DNA from: Ehretia macrophylla
Lineage: Eukaryota; Streptophyta; Magnoliopsida; Boraginales; Ehretiaceae
DNA: 64,000 nucleotides
Reading direction: 5' to 3'
NCBI GenBank assembly: GCA_037974665.1
Contig: CM075767.1
Span: 89,430,644 to 89,494,643, forward strand
Below the pieces are notes generated by a model, which was given only the letters and a program-made list of their open reading frames with translations, was not told the DNA's origin and did not search any database. This document shows, one piece after another, positions 25,585-35,403 of this stretch (position 1 is its first letter; the number at the start of each line of letters is the position of its first letter). The translations under genes and the position numbers were made by a program.

Positions 25585-26141
25585 ATTTTCAATTTTTTTT
25601 CCTCCGGTTATGGTTGCCAAGATATTTTATCCACCACATTTCTATTATCGAATCCCACGGCACCTTGGGCAAGACAACTTCGCTTCACGTGGAGGCTGGG
25701 CCCGCAAACCGAGGGCGTATGGATTGTTACCAGGTCTCCGTTGCTCCGGTGACCATAACTTTGGATCCGTAAGGAGTTAAGCGGCGCACAGCATACCGTT
25801 GGAAAGCTCTCCGAGAGCTCTACGACGGGAGCAGCAAGCTTGCTCGTTGTGGCCTTTTTGGAGCCCAAAATCGAACGTTTTCCTCATTTTCGGGCTACTT
25901 TTCTTATTAAGCTCTATTTTTTCGTCCCAGATCGAACGTTGTGAGCTATTAAAAGGACGAGAACCTTACTCGTGGGACATTAGAGGGCCCTACAATGCGT
26001 CGATATCAGGCCTTAAGAGGATGCTACGTTGTTGAAGCGGATGGGTTGTTGTTAATCCCATTGGGCCTTTTGAATAGGCCATCTCTCTAGACTGGGACTG
26101 TGAACCGTTAACACAAAAAGGAATTCTACCCCCAACATGAC

Positions 26142-26260
26142 GGGTGCGATCATACCAGCACTAATGCACCAGATCACATCAGAACTCCGAAGTTCAGCGT
26201 GCTTGTGCGAGAGTAGTACTAGGATGGGTGACCCCATGGGAAGTCCTCGTGTTGCACCCC
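26142..26260 (+). rRNA. 5S rRNA, copy 39, head of a 910-bp unit
   Basis: Differences: G30A, C35A, A54C (A box), G65T, C95A. It is followed by 791 bp of spacer before the next gene, because a spacer segment is present twice. Confidence 0.96.
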
Positions 26261-26506
26261 TCTTTTCAATTTTTTTTCCTCCGTTTAGGGTTGCCAAGAT
26301 ACTTTATCCACCACATTTCTATTATCGATCCCACGGCACCTTGGGCAAGACAACTTCGCTTCACGTGGAGGCTGGGCCCGCAAACCGAGGACGTAGGGCT
26401 TTTGACCATTTCTCCGTCGCTCCGGTGCCCATAACTTTTGATACGTAAGGAGTTGCACGGCGCACAGCATACCATTGGAAAGCTCTCTGAGAGATCTACG
26501 ACGGGG

Positions 26507-26740
26507 GCAGTAAGCTTCTCGCTGTGTCCTTTTTGGAGCCCAAAATTGAACATTTTCATCAGTTTCGGGAAACTTTTCTAGTTTTGCTGTGTTTTTCCTT
26601 CCCGGATCGTACGTCGTGAGCTGTTAAACAGACGACAACCTTACTAGCGGGACATTAGAGGGCCCTACAATGCGTCGATATCACGTCTTGCAAGGATGCT
26701 GTGTTGTTGAAGCGGATGGGTTGTTGTCAAGCCCATTGGG
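26507..26740 (+). repeat. First copy of duplicated spacer segment (910-bp unit)
   Basis: Runs from GCAGTAAGCTTCTCGC to CAAGCCCATTGGG. The last ~100 bp match the next segment exactly by eye (ACTAGCGGGACATT onward), while the first ~130 bp differ at many sites. The T-rich stretch is the CTAGTTTTGCTGTG variant. Confidence 0.85.
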
Positions 26741-26975
26741 GCAGCAAGCTTGCTCGCTGTGCCCTTTTTGGATCCCAAAATCGAATGTTTTCATCTGTTT
26801 CGAGCCACTTTTCTTATTAAGCTATATTTTTTCATCCCGGATCGTACGTCGTGAACAGTTAAAAGGAGAACAACCTTACTAGCGGGACATTAGAGGGCCC
26901 TACAATGCGTCGATATCACGTCTTGCAAGGATGCTGTGTTGTTGAAGCGGATGGGTTGTTGTCAAGCCCATTGGG
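26741..26975 (+). repeat. Extra 235-bp spacer segment without a 5S gene
   Basis: It starts at a junction CATTGGG|GCAGCAAGC, joining a point about 104 bp upstream of a gene start to a point in mid-spacer, so the 5S gene and proximal spacer that would normally lie between are missing. It ends at CATTGGG, after which the spacer runs normally to copy 40. Confidence 0.85.
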
Positions 26976-27051
26976 CCTTCTGAATGGGCCATCTCTCTAG
27001 GCTGGTACTGTGAACCGTTAACACAAAAAGGAATTCTACCCCCAACATGAC

Positions 27052-27169
27052 GGGTGCGATCATATATCACTAATGCACCGGATCCTATCAGAACTCCAAA
27101 GTTAAGCGTGCTTGGGCGAGAGTAGTACTAGGATGGGTGACACCCTGGGAAGTCCACGTGTTGCACCCC
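27052..27169 (+). rRNA. 5S rRNA, copy 40, 1-bp deletion
   Basis: 118 nt. One base is lost within 14-18 (CATATATCACTAATG), plus C36T, G48A, C92A, T106A. Promoter boxes intact. Confidence 0.95.
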
Positions 27170-27727
27170 ACTTTTCATTTTTTTTTCCTCCGGTTAGGGT
27201 TACCAAGATACTTTATCCACCATATTTCTATTATCGAATCCCACTGCAGCTTGGGCAAGACAACTTCGCTTCACGTGGAAGCTGGGCCCGTAAACCGAGG
27301 GCGTAGGGCTTGTGACCAAGTCTCCGTCGCTCCGGTGCCCATAACTTTTGATCCGTAAGGAGTTACGCGGCGCACAACATACCGTTGGAAAGCGCTCTGA
27401 GAGCTCTACGACGGGGGCAGCAATCTTGCTCGCTTTGCCCTTTTTGGCGCCCAAAATTGAACGTTTTCATCAGTTTCGGGTCACTCTTCTCATTAAGCAC
27501 TGTTTTTTTATCCCGGATCGTACGTCCTGAGTTGTTAAAAGGACGACAACCTTACTCGTGAAACATTAGTGGGCCCTACAATGTGTCGATATCACGTCTT
27601 GCGATGATGTAGCGTTGTTGTAGCGGATGGGTTGTTGTTAAGCCCATTGGGCCTTCTAAATGGGCCATCTCTCTTGGCTGGAACTGTGAACCATTAACAC
27701 AAAAAGGAATTCTACCCCCAACATGAC

Positions 27728-27846
27728 GGGAGCGATCATACCAGCACTAGTGCACCGGATCCCATCAGAACTCCGAAGTTAGGCGTACTTGGGCGAGACT
27801 AGTACTAGGATGGGTGACCCCGTGGGAAGTCCTCGTGTTGCACCTC
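27728..27846 (+). rRNA. 5S rRNA, copy 41
   Basis: Differences: T4A, A23G, A55G and G60A (A box), G72C (IE), C95G, C118T. Confidence 0.95.
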
Positions 27847-28316
27847 CTTTTTCAATTTTTTTTCCTCCGGTTAGGGTTGCCCAGATACTTTATCCACCAC
27901 ATTTCTAATATCGAATCCCACGGCACCTTGGGCAAGACAACTTCGATTCACGTGGAGGCTGGGCCCGCAAACCGAGGGCGTAGGGCTTGTGACCAAGTCT
28001 CAGTCGCTCCGGTGCCCATAACTTTTGATCCGTAAAGAGTTACGCTGCGCACAGCATACCGTTGGAAAGCTCTTTGGGAACTCTACGACAGGGGCAGCTA
28101 TCTTCCTCGCTTTGCCCGTTTTGGAGCCCAAAATCGAACATTTTCATTAGTTTCAGGCCATTTTTCTTCTTTAGCACTGTTTTTCTGTCCCGAATCATAC
28201 GTCGTGAGCTTTTAAAAGCACGACAACCTTACTCGCGGGACATTAGAGGGCCTTACAATGCGTCGATATCACGTCTTGCGAGGATGCTGCGTTGTTGAAG
28301 CGGATGGGTTGTTGTT

Positions 28317-28343
28317 AAGCCCATTGGGCCTTCTGAATGGGCC
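28317..28343 (+). promoter_or_regulatory. TGGGCY (site II-like) cluster, representative unit
   Basis: Three copies of the core TGGGCC/T (one on the minus strand as AGCCCA) lie within 27 bp, at -88 to -62 from the 5S start at 28405. The same cluster sits at this distance in most units. GCCCATT (28319-28325) and AATGGGC (28336-28342) can also pair as a 7-bp stem with a 10-nt loop. Site II elements are known in Pol II promoters of plant ribosomal protein genes; a role here is inference. Confidence 0.5.
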
Positions 28344-28453
28344 ATCTCTCTAGGCTGGGACTGTGAACCGTTAACACAGAAAGGAATTCTACCCCTACCA
28401 TGACGGGTGCGATAATACCAGCACTAATGCACCGGATCCCATCAGAACTCCGA

Positions 28454-28468
28454 AGTTAAGCGTGCTTG
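28454..28468 (+). promoter_or_regulatory. 5S internal promoter A box, representative copy
   Basis: Gene positions 50-64 (AGTTAAGCGTGCTTG) match the A box of plant 5S genes, part of the internal control region bound by TFIIIA/TFIIIC. It recurs in every gene at the same offset, intact in a minority. Confidence 0.85.
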
Positions 28469-28470
28469 GG

Positions 28471-28476
28471 CGAGAG
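28471..28476 (+). promoter_or_regulatory. 5S internal promoter intermediate element, representative copy
   Basis: Gene positions 67-72 (CGAGAG). The first C is part of a CpG and is often T in this array. Confidence 0.8.
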
Positions 28477-28483
28477 TAGTACT

Positions 28484-28494
28484 AGGATGGGTGA
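28484..28494 (+). promoter_or_regulatory. 5S internal promoter C box, representative copy
   Basis: Gene positions 80-90 (AGGATGGGTGA), the TFIIIA-binding C box and the best conserved of the three elements in this window. Confidence 0.85.
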
Positions 28495-28525
28495 CCCCGT
28501 GGGAAGTCCTCGTCTTGCACCCCTC

Positions 28526-28541
28526 TTTTCAATTTTTTTTT
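28526..28541 (+). terminator. Pol III terminator T-runs, representative unit
   Basis: TTTT (28526-28529), then CAA, then nine T (28533-28541) begin 3 bp after the gene's last base. A T4 run plus a longer back-up T-run of 7-11 follows most of the 94 copies. T-runs on the non-template strand are the standard Pol III stop signal. Confidence 0.85.
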
Positions 28542-28547
28542 CTCCGG

Positions 28548-28555
28548 TTAGGGTT
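28548..28555 (+). promoter_or_regulatory. Telo-box-like TTAGGGTT, representative unit
   Basis: Seen as GGTTAGGGTTGCC just after the T-run (minus strand AACCCTAA). It resembles the plant telo box. It is kept in most units but lost in a group near the left end. Function unproven. Confidence 0.4.
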
Positions 28556-28625
28556 GCCAAGATAGTTTATCCACCACATTTCTATTATCGAATCCCAGAG
28601 CACCTTGGGCAAGACAACTTCGCTT

Positions 28626-28631
28626 CACGTG
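28626..28631. promoter_or_regulatory. CACGTG G-box in spacer, representative unit
   Basis: A palindromic CACGTG lies about 103 bp after the gene end (context CTTCACGTGGAGG). It is present in most units and mutated in others (for example CACTTG, CACGTA). Binding is untested. Confidence 0.35.
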
Positions 28632-29080
28632 GAGGCTGGGCCCGCAAACCGGGGGTGTAGGGCTTGTGACCAAGTCTCTGTCGCTACAGTGTCCATAACT
28701 TTTGATCCGTAAGGAGTTACGCGGCGCACAGCATACCGTTGGAAAGCTCTCTGAGAGCTCTACGACGGGGGCAACTAGCTTGCTCGTTGTGCGCTTTTGG
28801 GAGCCCAAAATTGAACATTTCATCAGTTTCGGGCCACTTTTCTTATTAAGAACTGTTTTTCTGTCCCGGATCGTACGTCGTGAGTTGTTAAAAGGACGAC
28901 AACCTTACTCGCGGGACATTAGAGGGCCCTACAATGCGTCGATATCACGTCTTGCGAGGATGCTGCGTTGTTGAAGCGGATGGGTTGTTGTTAAGCCCAT
29001 TGGGCCTTCTGAATGGGCCATCTCTCTAGGCTGGGACTGTGAACCGTTAACACAAAAAGGAATTCTACCCCGACCATGAC

Positions 29081-29199
29081 GGGCGCGATCATACTAGCAC
29101 TAATGAACCGGATCCCATCAGAACTCCGAAGTTAAGCGTGCTTGGGCGACAGTAGCACTAGGATGGGTGAACCCCTGCGAAGTCCCCGTGTTGCACCCC
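29081..29199 (+). rRNA. 5S rRNA, copy 43
   Basis: Differences: T4C, C15T, C26A, G70C (IE), T76C, C91A, G98C, T106C. Confidence 0.95.
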
Positions 29200-29757
29200 C
29201 CATTTCAATTTTTTTTCCTTCGGTTAGGGTTGCCAAGATACTTTATCCACCACAATTCTATTATCGAATCCCACGGCACCTTGGGCAAGACAACTTCGCT
29301 TCACGTGGAGGCTGGGCCCGCAAACCAAGGGCGTAGGGATTGTTACCAAGTCTCCGTCGCTCCAGTTCCATTAACTTTTGATCCGTAAGGAGTTAAGCAG
29401 CGTACAACATACCGTTGGAAAGCACTCCGTGAGCTCTACGACGGGGGTAGCAAGCTTGCTCGTTGTGCACTTTTTGGGACCCAAAATCGAACGTTTTCAT
29501 CAGCTTTGTGCCACTTTTCTTATTAAACTCTATTTTTCCGTCCCGGATCGTACGTCGTGAGCAGTTAAAAGGACGACAACCTTACTCGCGGGACATTAGA
29601 AGGCCCTACAATGCATCGATATCACGTCTTGCGAGGATGCTGCGTTGTTGAAGCCGATGGGTTGTTGTTAACCCCATTAGGACTTCTGAATGGGCCATCT
29701 CTCTAGGCTGGGACTGTGAACCGTTAACACAAAAAGGAATTCTACCCCCAACATAAC

Positions 29758-29876
29758 TGGTGCGATCATACCAGCACTAATGCACCGGTTCCCATCAGAA
29801 CTCCGAAGTTCAGCATGCTTGGGCGAGAGTAGTACTAGGATGGGTGACCACGTGGGAAGTCCCCGTATTCCCCCCC
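29758..29876 (+). rRNA. 5S rRNA, copy 44, C-tract 3' end
   Basis: Differences: G1T, A32T, A54C and G58A (A box), C93A, C95G, T106C, G110A, G113C, A115C. The 3' end runs into twelve consecutive C (29870-29881), which replaces GCACCCC and removes pairing with the 5' end. Confidence 0.92.
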
Positions 29877-30436
29877 CCCCCTTTTCAATTTTTTTTGCTC
29901 TGGTTAGGGTTGCCAAGATACTTTATCCACCACATTTCTAATATCAAATCCCACGGCACCTTGGGCATGACAACTTCGCTTCACGTAGAGGTTGGGCCAG
30001 CAAATCGAGGGCGTAGTGCTTGTGAGCAGGTCTCCGTCGCTCCGGTGCCCTTAACTTTTGATCCGAAAGGATTTACACAGCGCACAACATACCGTTGGAA
30101 AGCTCTCCATGAGTTCTACGATGGGGGCAGCTAGGTTGCTCTTTGTGCCCTTTGTGGAGCCCAAAATCGAACGTTTTTATCAGTTTCGTGTCACTTTCTT
30201 ATTTAGCTATGTTTTTCCGTCCCGGATCGTACGTCGTGAGTTGTTAAAAAAATGACAACCTTACTCGTGGGACATTTGAGGGCCATACAATGCGTCGATA
30301 TAACGTCTTGCGAAGATGCAGCGTTGTTGAAGCGGATGGGTTGTTGTTAAGCCCATTGGGCCTTCTGAATGGGCCATCTCTCTAGTCTGGGACTATGAAC
30401 CGGTAACACAAGAAGGATGTCTACCCCAACCATGAT

Positions 30437-30555
30437 GGGTGCGATTATACTAGCACTAATGCACCGGATACCATCAGAACTCAGAAGATAAGCGTGCTTG
30501 GGCGAGAGTAGTACTAGGATGGGTGACCCCCTGGGAAGTCCTCGTGTTGCAACCC
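30437..30555 (+). rRNA. 5S rRNA, copy 45
   Basis: Differences: C10T, C15T, C34A, C47A, T52A (A box), and an extra A near 115 (GCAACCCC), so the end could be one base later. Confidence 0.94.
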
Positions 30556-31112
30556 CTTTTCAATTTTTTTTTCCTCCGGTTAGGGTTGCCAAGATATTTT
30601 ATCCACCACATTTCTATTATTGAATCCCACGACACCTTGGGCAAGACAACTTCGCTTCACGTGGAGGTTGGGCCCGTAAACCGAGGGCGCATGGATTATT
30701 ACTAGGTCTCCGTCGCTCAGGTGCCAATAACTTTTGATCCTTACGGAGTTACGCGGCGCACAGCATACCGTTGGAAAGCACTCCGAGAGCTCTATGACTG
30801 GGGCAGCAAACTCGCTCGCTGTGCCCTTTTTGGAGCCTAAATCGAACGTTTTCATCAGTTTCGTGCCACTTTTCTTATTAAGCTCTGTTTTTCCGTCCGG
30901 GATCGTATGTCGTGAGCTGTTAAAAGGATGATAACTTTACTTGCGGGACATTAGCGGGCCCTACAACGCGTCGATATCACGTCTTGCGAGGATGCTGCGT
31001 TGTTGAAGCGGATGGGTTGTTGTTAAGCCCATTGGGCCTTCTGAATGGGCCATCTCTCTAGGCTTGGACTGTGAGCCGTTAACACAAAAAGGAATTCTAC
31101 CCGCAACATGAC

Positions 31113-31231
31113 GGGTGCGATCATACTAGCACTAATGCACTGGATCCCATCAGAACTCCAAAGTTCAGCGTGCTTGCGCGAGAGTAGTACTAGGATGGGT
31201 GACCCCGTGGGAAGCCCTCGTGTTGCACCCC
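31113..31231 (+). rRNA. 5S rRNA, copy 46
   Basis: Differences: C15T, C29T, G48A, A54C (A box), G65C, C95G, T103C. The A54C change (GTTCAGCG) is shared with copies 32, 39, 44 and 89. Confidence 0.96.
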
Positions 31232-31789
31232 CCTTTTCAATTTTTTTTCCTCCGGTTAGGGTTCCCAGGATACTTTATCCACCACATTTCTATTGCCCAA
31301 TCCCATGGCACCTTGGGCAAGACAACTTCGCTTCACGTGGAGGCTGGGCCAGCAAACCGAGGGCGTAGGGCTTGTGAGCAGGTCTCCGTTGCTCTGGTGC
31401 CCATCACTTTTAATCCGTTAGGAGTAACGCGACGCACATCATACTGTTGGAAAGCTCTCCAAGAGCTCTATGACGAGGGTAGCAAGCTTGCTCGTTGTAC
31501 CCTTTTTGGAGCCCAAAATCGAACGTTTTCATGAGTTTCGGGCCACTTTTCTTATTAAGTTCTATTTTTTCATCCCGGATCGAATGTCGTGAGCTGTTAA
31601 AAGGAAGACAACCTTACTTGTGGGACATTAGAGGGCCCTACAATGTGTCGATATCACGTCTTGCAAGGATGCTGCGTTGTTGAAGCTAATGGGTTGTTGT
31701 TAAGCCCATTGGGCCTTCTGAATGGGCCATCTCTCTAGACTGGGACTGTAAACTGTTAACACAAAAAGGAATTCTACCCCTACCATGAC

Positions 31790-31908
31790 GGGTGCGATCA
31801 TCCTTGTACTAATGCACCGGATCCCATCAAAACCCTGAATTTAAGCGTGCTTGGGCGAGAGTAGTACTAGGATGGGTGACCCCGTGGGAAGTCCTCGTGT
31901 TGCACCCC
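31790..31908 (+). rRNA. 5S rRNA, copy 47, head of a 912-bp unit
   Basis: Differences: A13C, C15T, A16T, C18T, G41A, T45C, C47T, G51T (A box), C95G. Followed by the second duplicated spacer. Confidence 0.94.
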
Positions 31909-32154
31909 CCTTTTCAATTTTTTTCCTCCGGTAAGTGTTGCCAAGATATTTTATCCACCACATTTCTATTATCGAATCGCATGGCACCTTGGGCAAGACA
32001 ACTTTGCTTCACGTGGAGGATGGGCCGGCAAACCGAGGGCGTAGGGCTTGTGACCATGTCTTCGTCGCTCCGTTGCCCATAACTTTTGATACGTAGGGAG
32101 TTGCGCGGCGCACAGCATACCGTTGGAAAGCACTCCGAGAGCTCTACGACGAGG

Positions 32155-32390
32155 GCAGCAAGCTTCTCACTGTGCCCTTTTTTGGAGCCCAAAATCGAAC
32201 GTTTTCATCAGTTTTGAGCCACTTTTCTTATTTTTGTTCGATTTTTCCTTCCCGGATCGTACCTCGGGAGCTGTTAAAAGGACGACAACCTTACTCACGG
32301 GACATTAGAAGGCCCTGCAACGCGTCTAAATCACGTCTTGCGAGAATGCTGCGTTGTTGAAGCGGATGGGTTGTTGTTAAGCCGATTGGG
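32155..32390 (+). repeat. First copy of duplicated spacer segment (912-bp unit)
   Basis: Begins GCAGCAAGCTTCTCAC and ends CCGATTGGG. It shares the rare AAGCTTCTC and TTTTCCTTCCC forms with 26507-26740, which supports a common origin of the two long units. Confidence 0.85.
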
Positions 32391-32625
32391 GCAGCAAGCT
32401 TGCTCGCTGTGCCCTTTTTGGAGCCCAAAATCGAACGTTTTCATCAGTTTCGAGCCACTTTTCTTTTTTAGCTCTGTTTCTCCATCCCGGATCATACGTC
32501 GTGAGCTGTTAAAAGGACGACAACCATACTCGCGGGACATTAGAGGGCCCTACAATGCGTCGATATCACGTCTTGCGAGGATGCTGCGTTGTTGAAGCGG
32601 ATGGGTTGTTGTTAAGCCCATTAGG
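32391..32625 (+). repeat. Extra 235-bp spacer segment without a 5S gene (second case)
   Basis: Same junction as at 26740/26741 (ATTGGG|GCAGCAAGC) and same length. Begins GCAGCAAGCTTGCTCGCTG and ends CCATTAGG. The segment lies eight units from the first one. Confidence 0.85.
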
Positions 32626-32701
32626 CCTTCTGAATGGGCCATGTCTCTAGGCTGGGACTGTGAACTGTTAACAAAAAAAAGAATTCAACCCCCAACATGA
32701 C

Positions 32702-32820
32702 GGGTGCGATCATACCAGCACTAATGCACCGGATCCCATCAGAACTCCGAAGTTTAGCGCGCTTGGGAAAAAGTAGTACTAGGATGGGTGACCCCCTGGG
32801 AAGTCCTCGTGTTGCACCCC
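32702..32820 (+). rRNA. 5S rRNA, copy 48, IE destroyed
   Basis: Differences: A54T, T59C (A box), C67A, G68A, G70A. The IE reads AAAAAG. The rest is consensus. Next spacer has the GAGTTTGTGCGGCG variant (33011 onward). Confidence 0.96.
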
Positions 32821-33379
32821 TCTTTTCAATTTTTTTTCCTCCAGTTAGGGTTGCCAAGATACTTTATCCACCACATTTCTATTATCGAATCCCACGACAC
32901 CTTGGGCAAGACAACTTCACTTCACGTAGAGGCTGGGCCCACAAACCGAGGGCGTAGGGCTTGTGACCAAGTCTCTGTCGCTCTGGTGCCCATAACTTTT
33001 GATCCGCAAGGAGTTTGTGCGGCGTATAGTATACCGTTGGAAAGACCTCCGAGAGCTCTACGACGGGGGAAGCTAGCTTGCTCGCTGTTCCCTTTTTGGA
33101 GCCCAGAATCAAAAGTTTTCATCAGTTTCGGGCCACTTTTCTAATTAGGCTCTGTTTTTCGACCCCGGATCGTACGTCGTGAACTGTTTAAAGGATGACA
33201 ACCATACTCGCGGGACATTAAAGGGCCCTACAATGTGTCGATATCACGTCTTTCGAGGATGCTGCGTTGTTGAAGCGGATGGGTTGTTGTTAAGCCCATT
33301 GGGCCTTCTGAATGGGCCATCTCTCTAGGTTGCAACTGTGAACCGTTAACACAAAAAGGAATTCTACCCACAACATGAC

Positions 33380-33498
33380 GGGTGTGATCATACCAGCACT
33401 AATGCATCGGATCCCATCAGAACTACGAAGTTAAGCGTGCTTGGGTGAGAGTAGTACTAGGATGGGTGACCCCCTGGGAAGTCCTCGTGTTGCACCCT
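33380..33498 (+). rRNA. 5S rRNA, copy 49
   Basis: Differences: C6T, C28T, C46A, C67T (IE), C119T. Distal spacer with GGAACCCAAAAACGAACAATTT is shared with copy 60. Confidence 0.96.
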
Positions 33499-34055
33499 CA
33501 TTTTCAATTTTTTTTCCTCCGGTTAGGGTTGCCAAGATACTTTTTCCACCAAATTTCTATTATCGAATCCCACAGCACCTTGGGCAAGACAACTTCGCTT
33601 CACGTGGTGGTTGGGCCCGCAAACCGAGGCCGTAGGGCTTGTGACCAAGTCTCTGTCACTCCGGTGCGCATAACTTTTGATCCGTAAGGAGTTACGCGGC
33701 GCACAGTATACCGTTGGAAAGCTCTCTTAGAGCTCTACGGCGGGGACAGCTAGCTTCTCGTTGTGCCCTTTTTGGAACCCAAAAACGAACAATTTCATCA
33801 GTTTCGGGCCATTTTTCTTATTAAGCTCTGTTTTTCCATCCCGGATCGTACGTCGTAAGTTGTTAAAAGGACGACAACCTTATTCGTGGGACATTAGAGG
33901 GCCCGACAATGCATCGATATCAATTCTTGCGAGGATGCTGCGTTGTTGAAGCAGATGGGTTGTTGTTAAGCCCATTGGGCCTTCTGAATGGAACATTTCT
34001 CTTGGCTGGGACTGTGAAATGTTAACACAAAAAGGAATTCTACACCCAACATGAC

Positions 34056-34174
34056 GGGTGCGATCATACCATCAATAATGTAACGGATCCCATCAGAAAT
34101 CCAAAGTTAAGCATGCTTGGCCGAGAGTAGTACTAGGATGGGTAACACCCTCGAAAGTACCCGTGTTGCAACCC
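34056..34174 (+). rRNA. 5S rRNA, copy 50, degenerate
   Basis: Differences: G17T, C20A, C26T, C28A, C44A, G48A, G58A (A box), G66C, G89A (C box), C92A, G97C, G99A, C104A, T106C, C116A. One of the most altered copies; probably inactive. Confidence 0.92.
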
Positions 34175-34731
34175 CCTTTTCAATTTTTTTTCCTCGGGTT
34201 AGGGTTGCCAAGATGCTTTATCCACCACATTTCTATTATCGAATCCCCGGCACCTTGGGCAAGACAACTTTGGTTCACGTTGAGGCTGGGCCCGCAAATC
34301 GAGGGCGTAAGGCTTGTGACCAAGTCTTTGTCACTCCGGTGCCCATAACTTTTGATCCGTAAGAAGTTTGTGCGACGCAAAGTATACCGTTGGAAAGCTC
34401 TCTGAGAGCTCTATGACGGGGGCAGCTAGCTTGCTCGCTGTGCCCTTTTTGGAGCCCAAAATCGAACGTTTTCATCAGTTTTGGGCCACTTTTCTTATTA
34501 AGCTCTGTTTTTCCATCCCGGATCGTACGTCGTGAGCTGTTAAAAAGACGAAAACTTGCTCACGGGACATTAGAGGGACCTACAATGCGTCGATATCAAG
34601 TCTTGCGAGGATGCTGCGTTGTTGAAACGGATGGGTTGTTGTTTAGCCCATTGGGCCTTCTGAATGGGCCATCGCTCTAGGCTGGGACTGTGAACCGTTA
34701 ACACAGAAATGAATTCTACCCCCAACATGAC

Positions 34732-34849
34732 GAGTGTGATCATATCAGCACTAATGCACTGGATCCCATAAGAACTCCGAAGTTAAGCGTGCTTGGGCGA
34801 GAGTAGTACTAGGATGGGTGACCCCTTGGAAATCCTCGTGTTGCACCCC
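34732..34849 (+). rRNA. 5S rRNA, copy 51, 1-bp deletion
   Basis: 118 nt. Differences: G2A, C6T, C14T, C29T, C39A, G102A, one base lost in 95-99. Shares C6T, C14T and C29T with copy 62, while its distal spacer (GCTTGCTGCTTTTTGG, about 35105-35120) matches that of copy 64. Confidence 0.95.
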
Positions 34850-35403
34850 CCTTTTTCAATTTTTTTTCCTCCGGTTAGGGTTGCCAAGATGCTTTATCCA
34901 CCACATTTCTATTATCAAATTGCACGGCACCTTGGGCAAGACAACTTCGCTTCACGCAGAGGCAGGGCCCGCAAACCGAGGGCTTGGGACTTGGGACCAG
35001 GTCTCCGTCGCTCCGGCGCCCAAAACCTTTGATCCGGAAACAGTTACGCGACGCATAGCACACCGTTGGAAAACTCTCTGAGATCTCTTCGACGGGGGTA
35101 GCAAGCTTGCTTGCTGCTTTTTGGAGCCCAAAATCGAACGTTTTCATCAGTTTCGGGCCACTTTTCTTATTAAGCTCTGTTTTATAGTCCCGGATCGTAC
35201 GTTGTGAGATGTTAAAAGGACGACAGCCTTACTCCCGGGACATTAGAGGGCCCTACAATGCGTCGATATCTCGTCTTGCAAGAATGCTAGGTTGTTGAAG
35301 CGGATGGGTTGTCGTTAAGACCATTGGGCCTTCTGAATGGGCCATTTCTCTAGGCTGGGACTATGAACCGTTAACATAAAAAGGAATTCTACCCCAACAT
35401 GAC

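Larger units (their letters stand above)
28405..28523 (+). rRNA. 5S rRNA, copy 42
   Basis: Differences: C10A, C95G, G110C. Boxes intact; used here as the representative unit for the regulatory motifs. Confidence 0.98.

Noticed and set aside
26741-26975. Transposon insertion as the cause of the 910-bp unit
   Set aside because: The extra DNA is ordinary 5S spacer, joined within GGG, without terminal repeats.
28080-28130. tRNA or other small RNA in the GC-rich spacer hairpins
   Set aside because: AGCTCTC/GAGAGCT and GCAAGCTTGC pair locally, but no tRNA arms or T-loop GTTCRA motif with correct spacing is seen.
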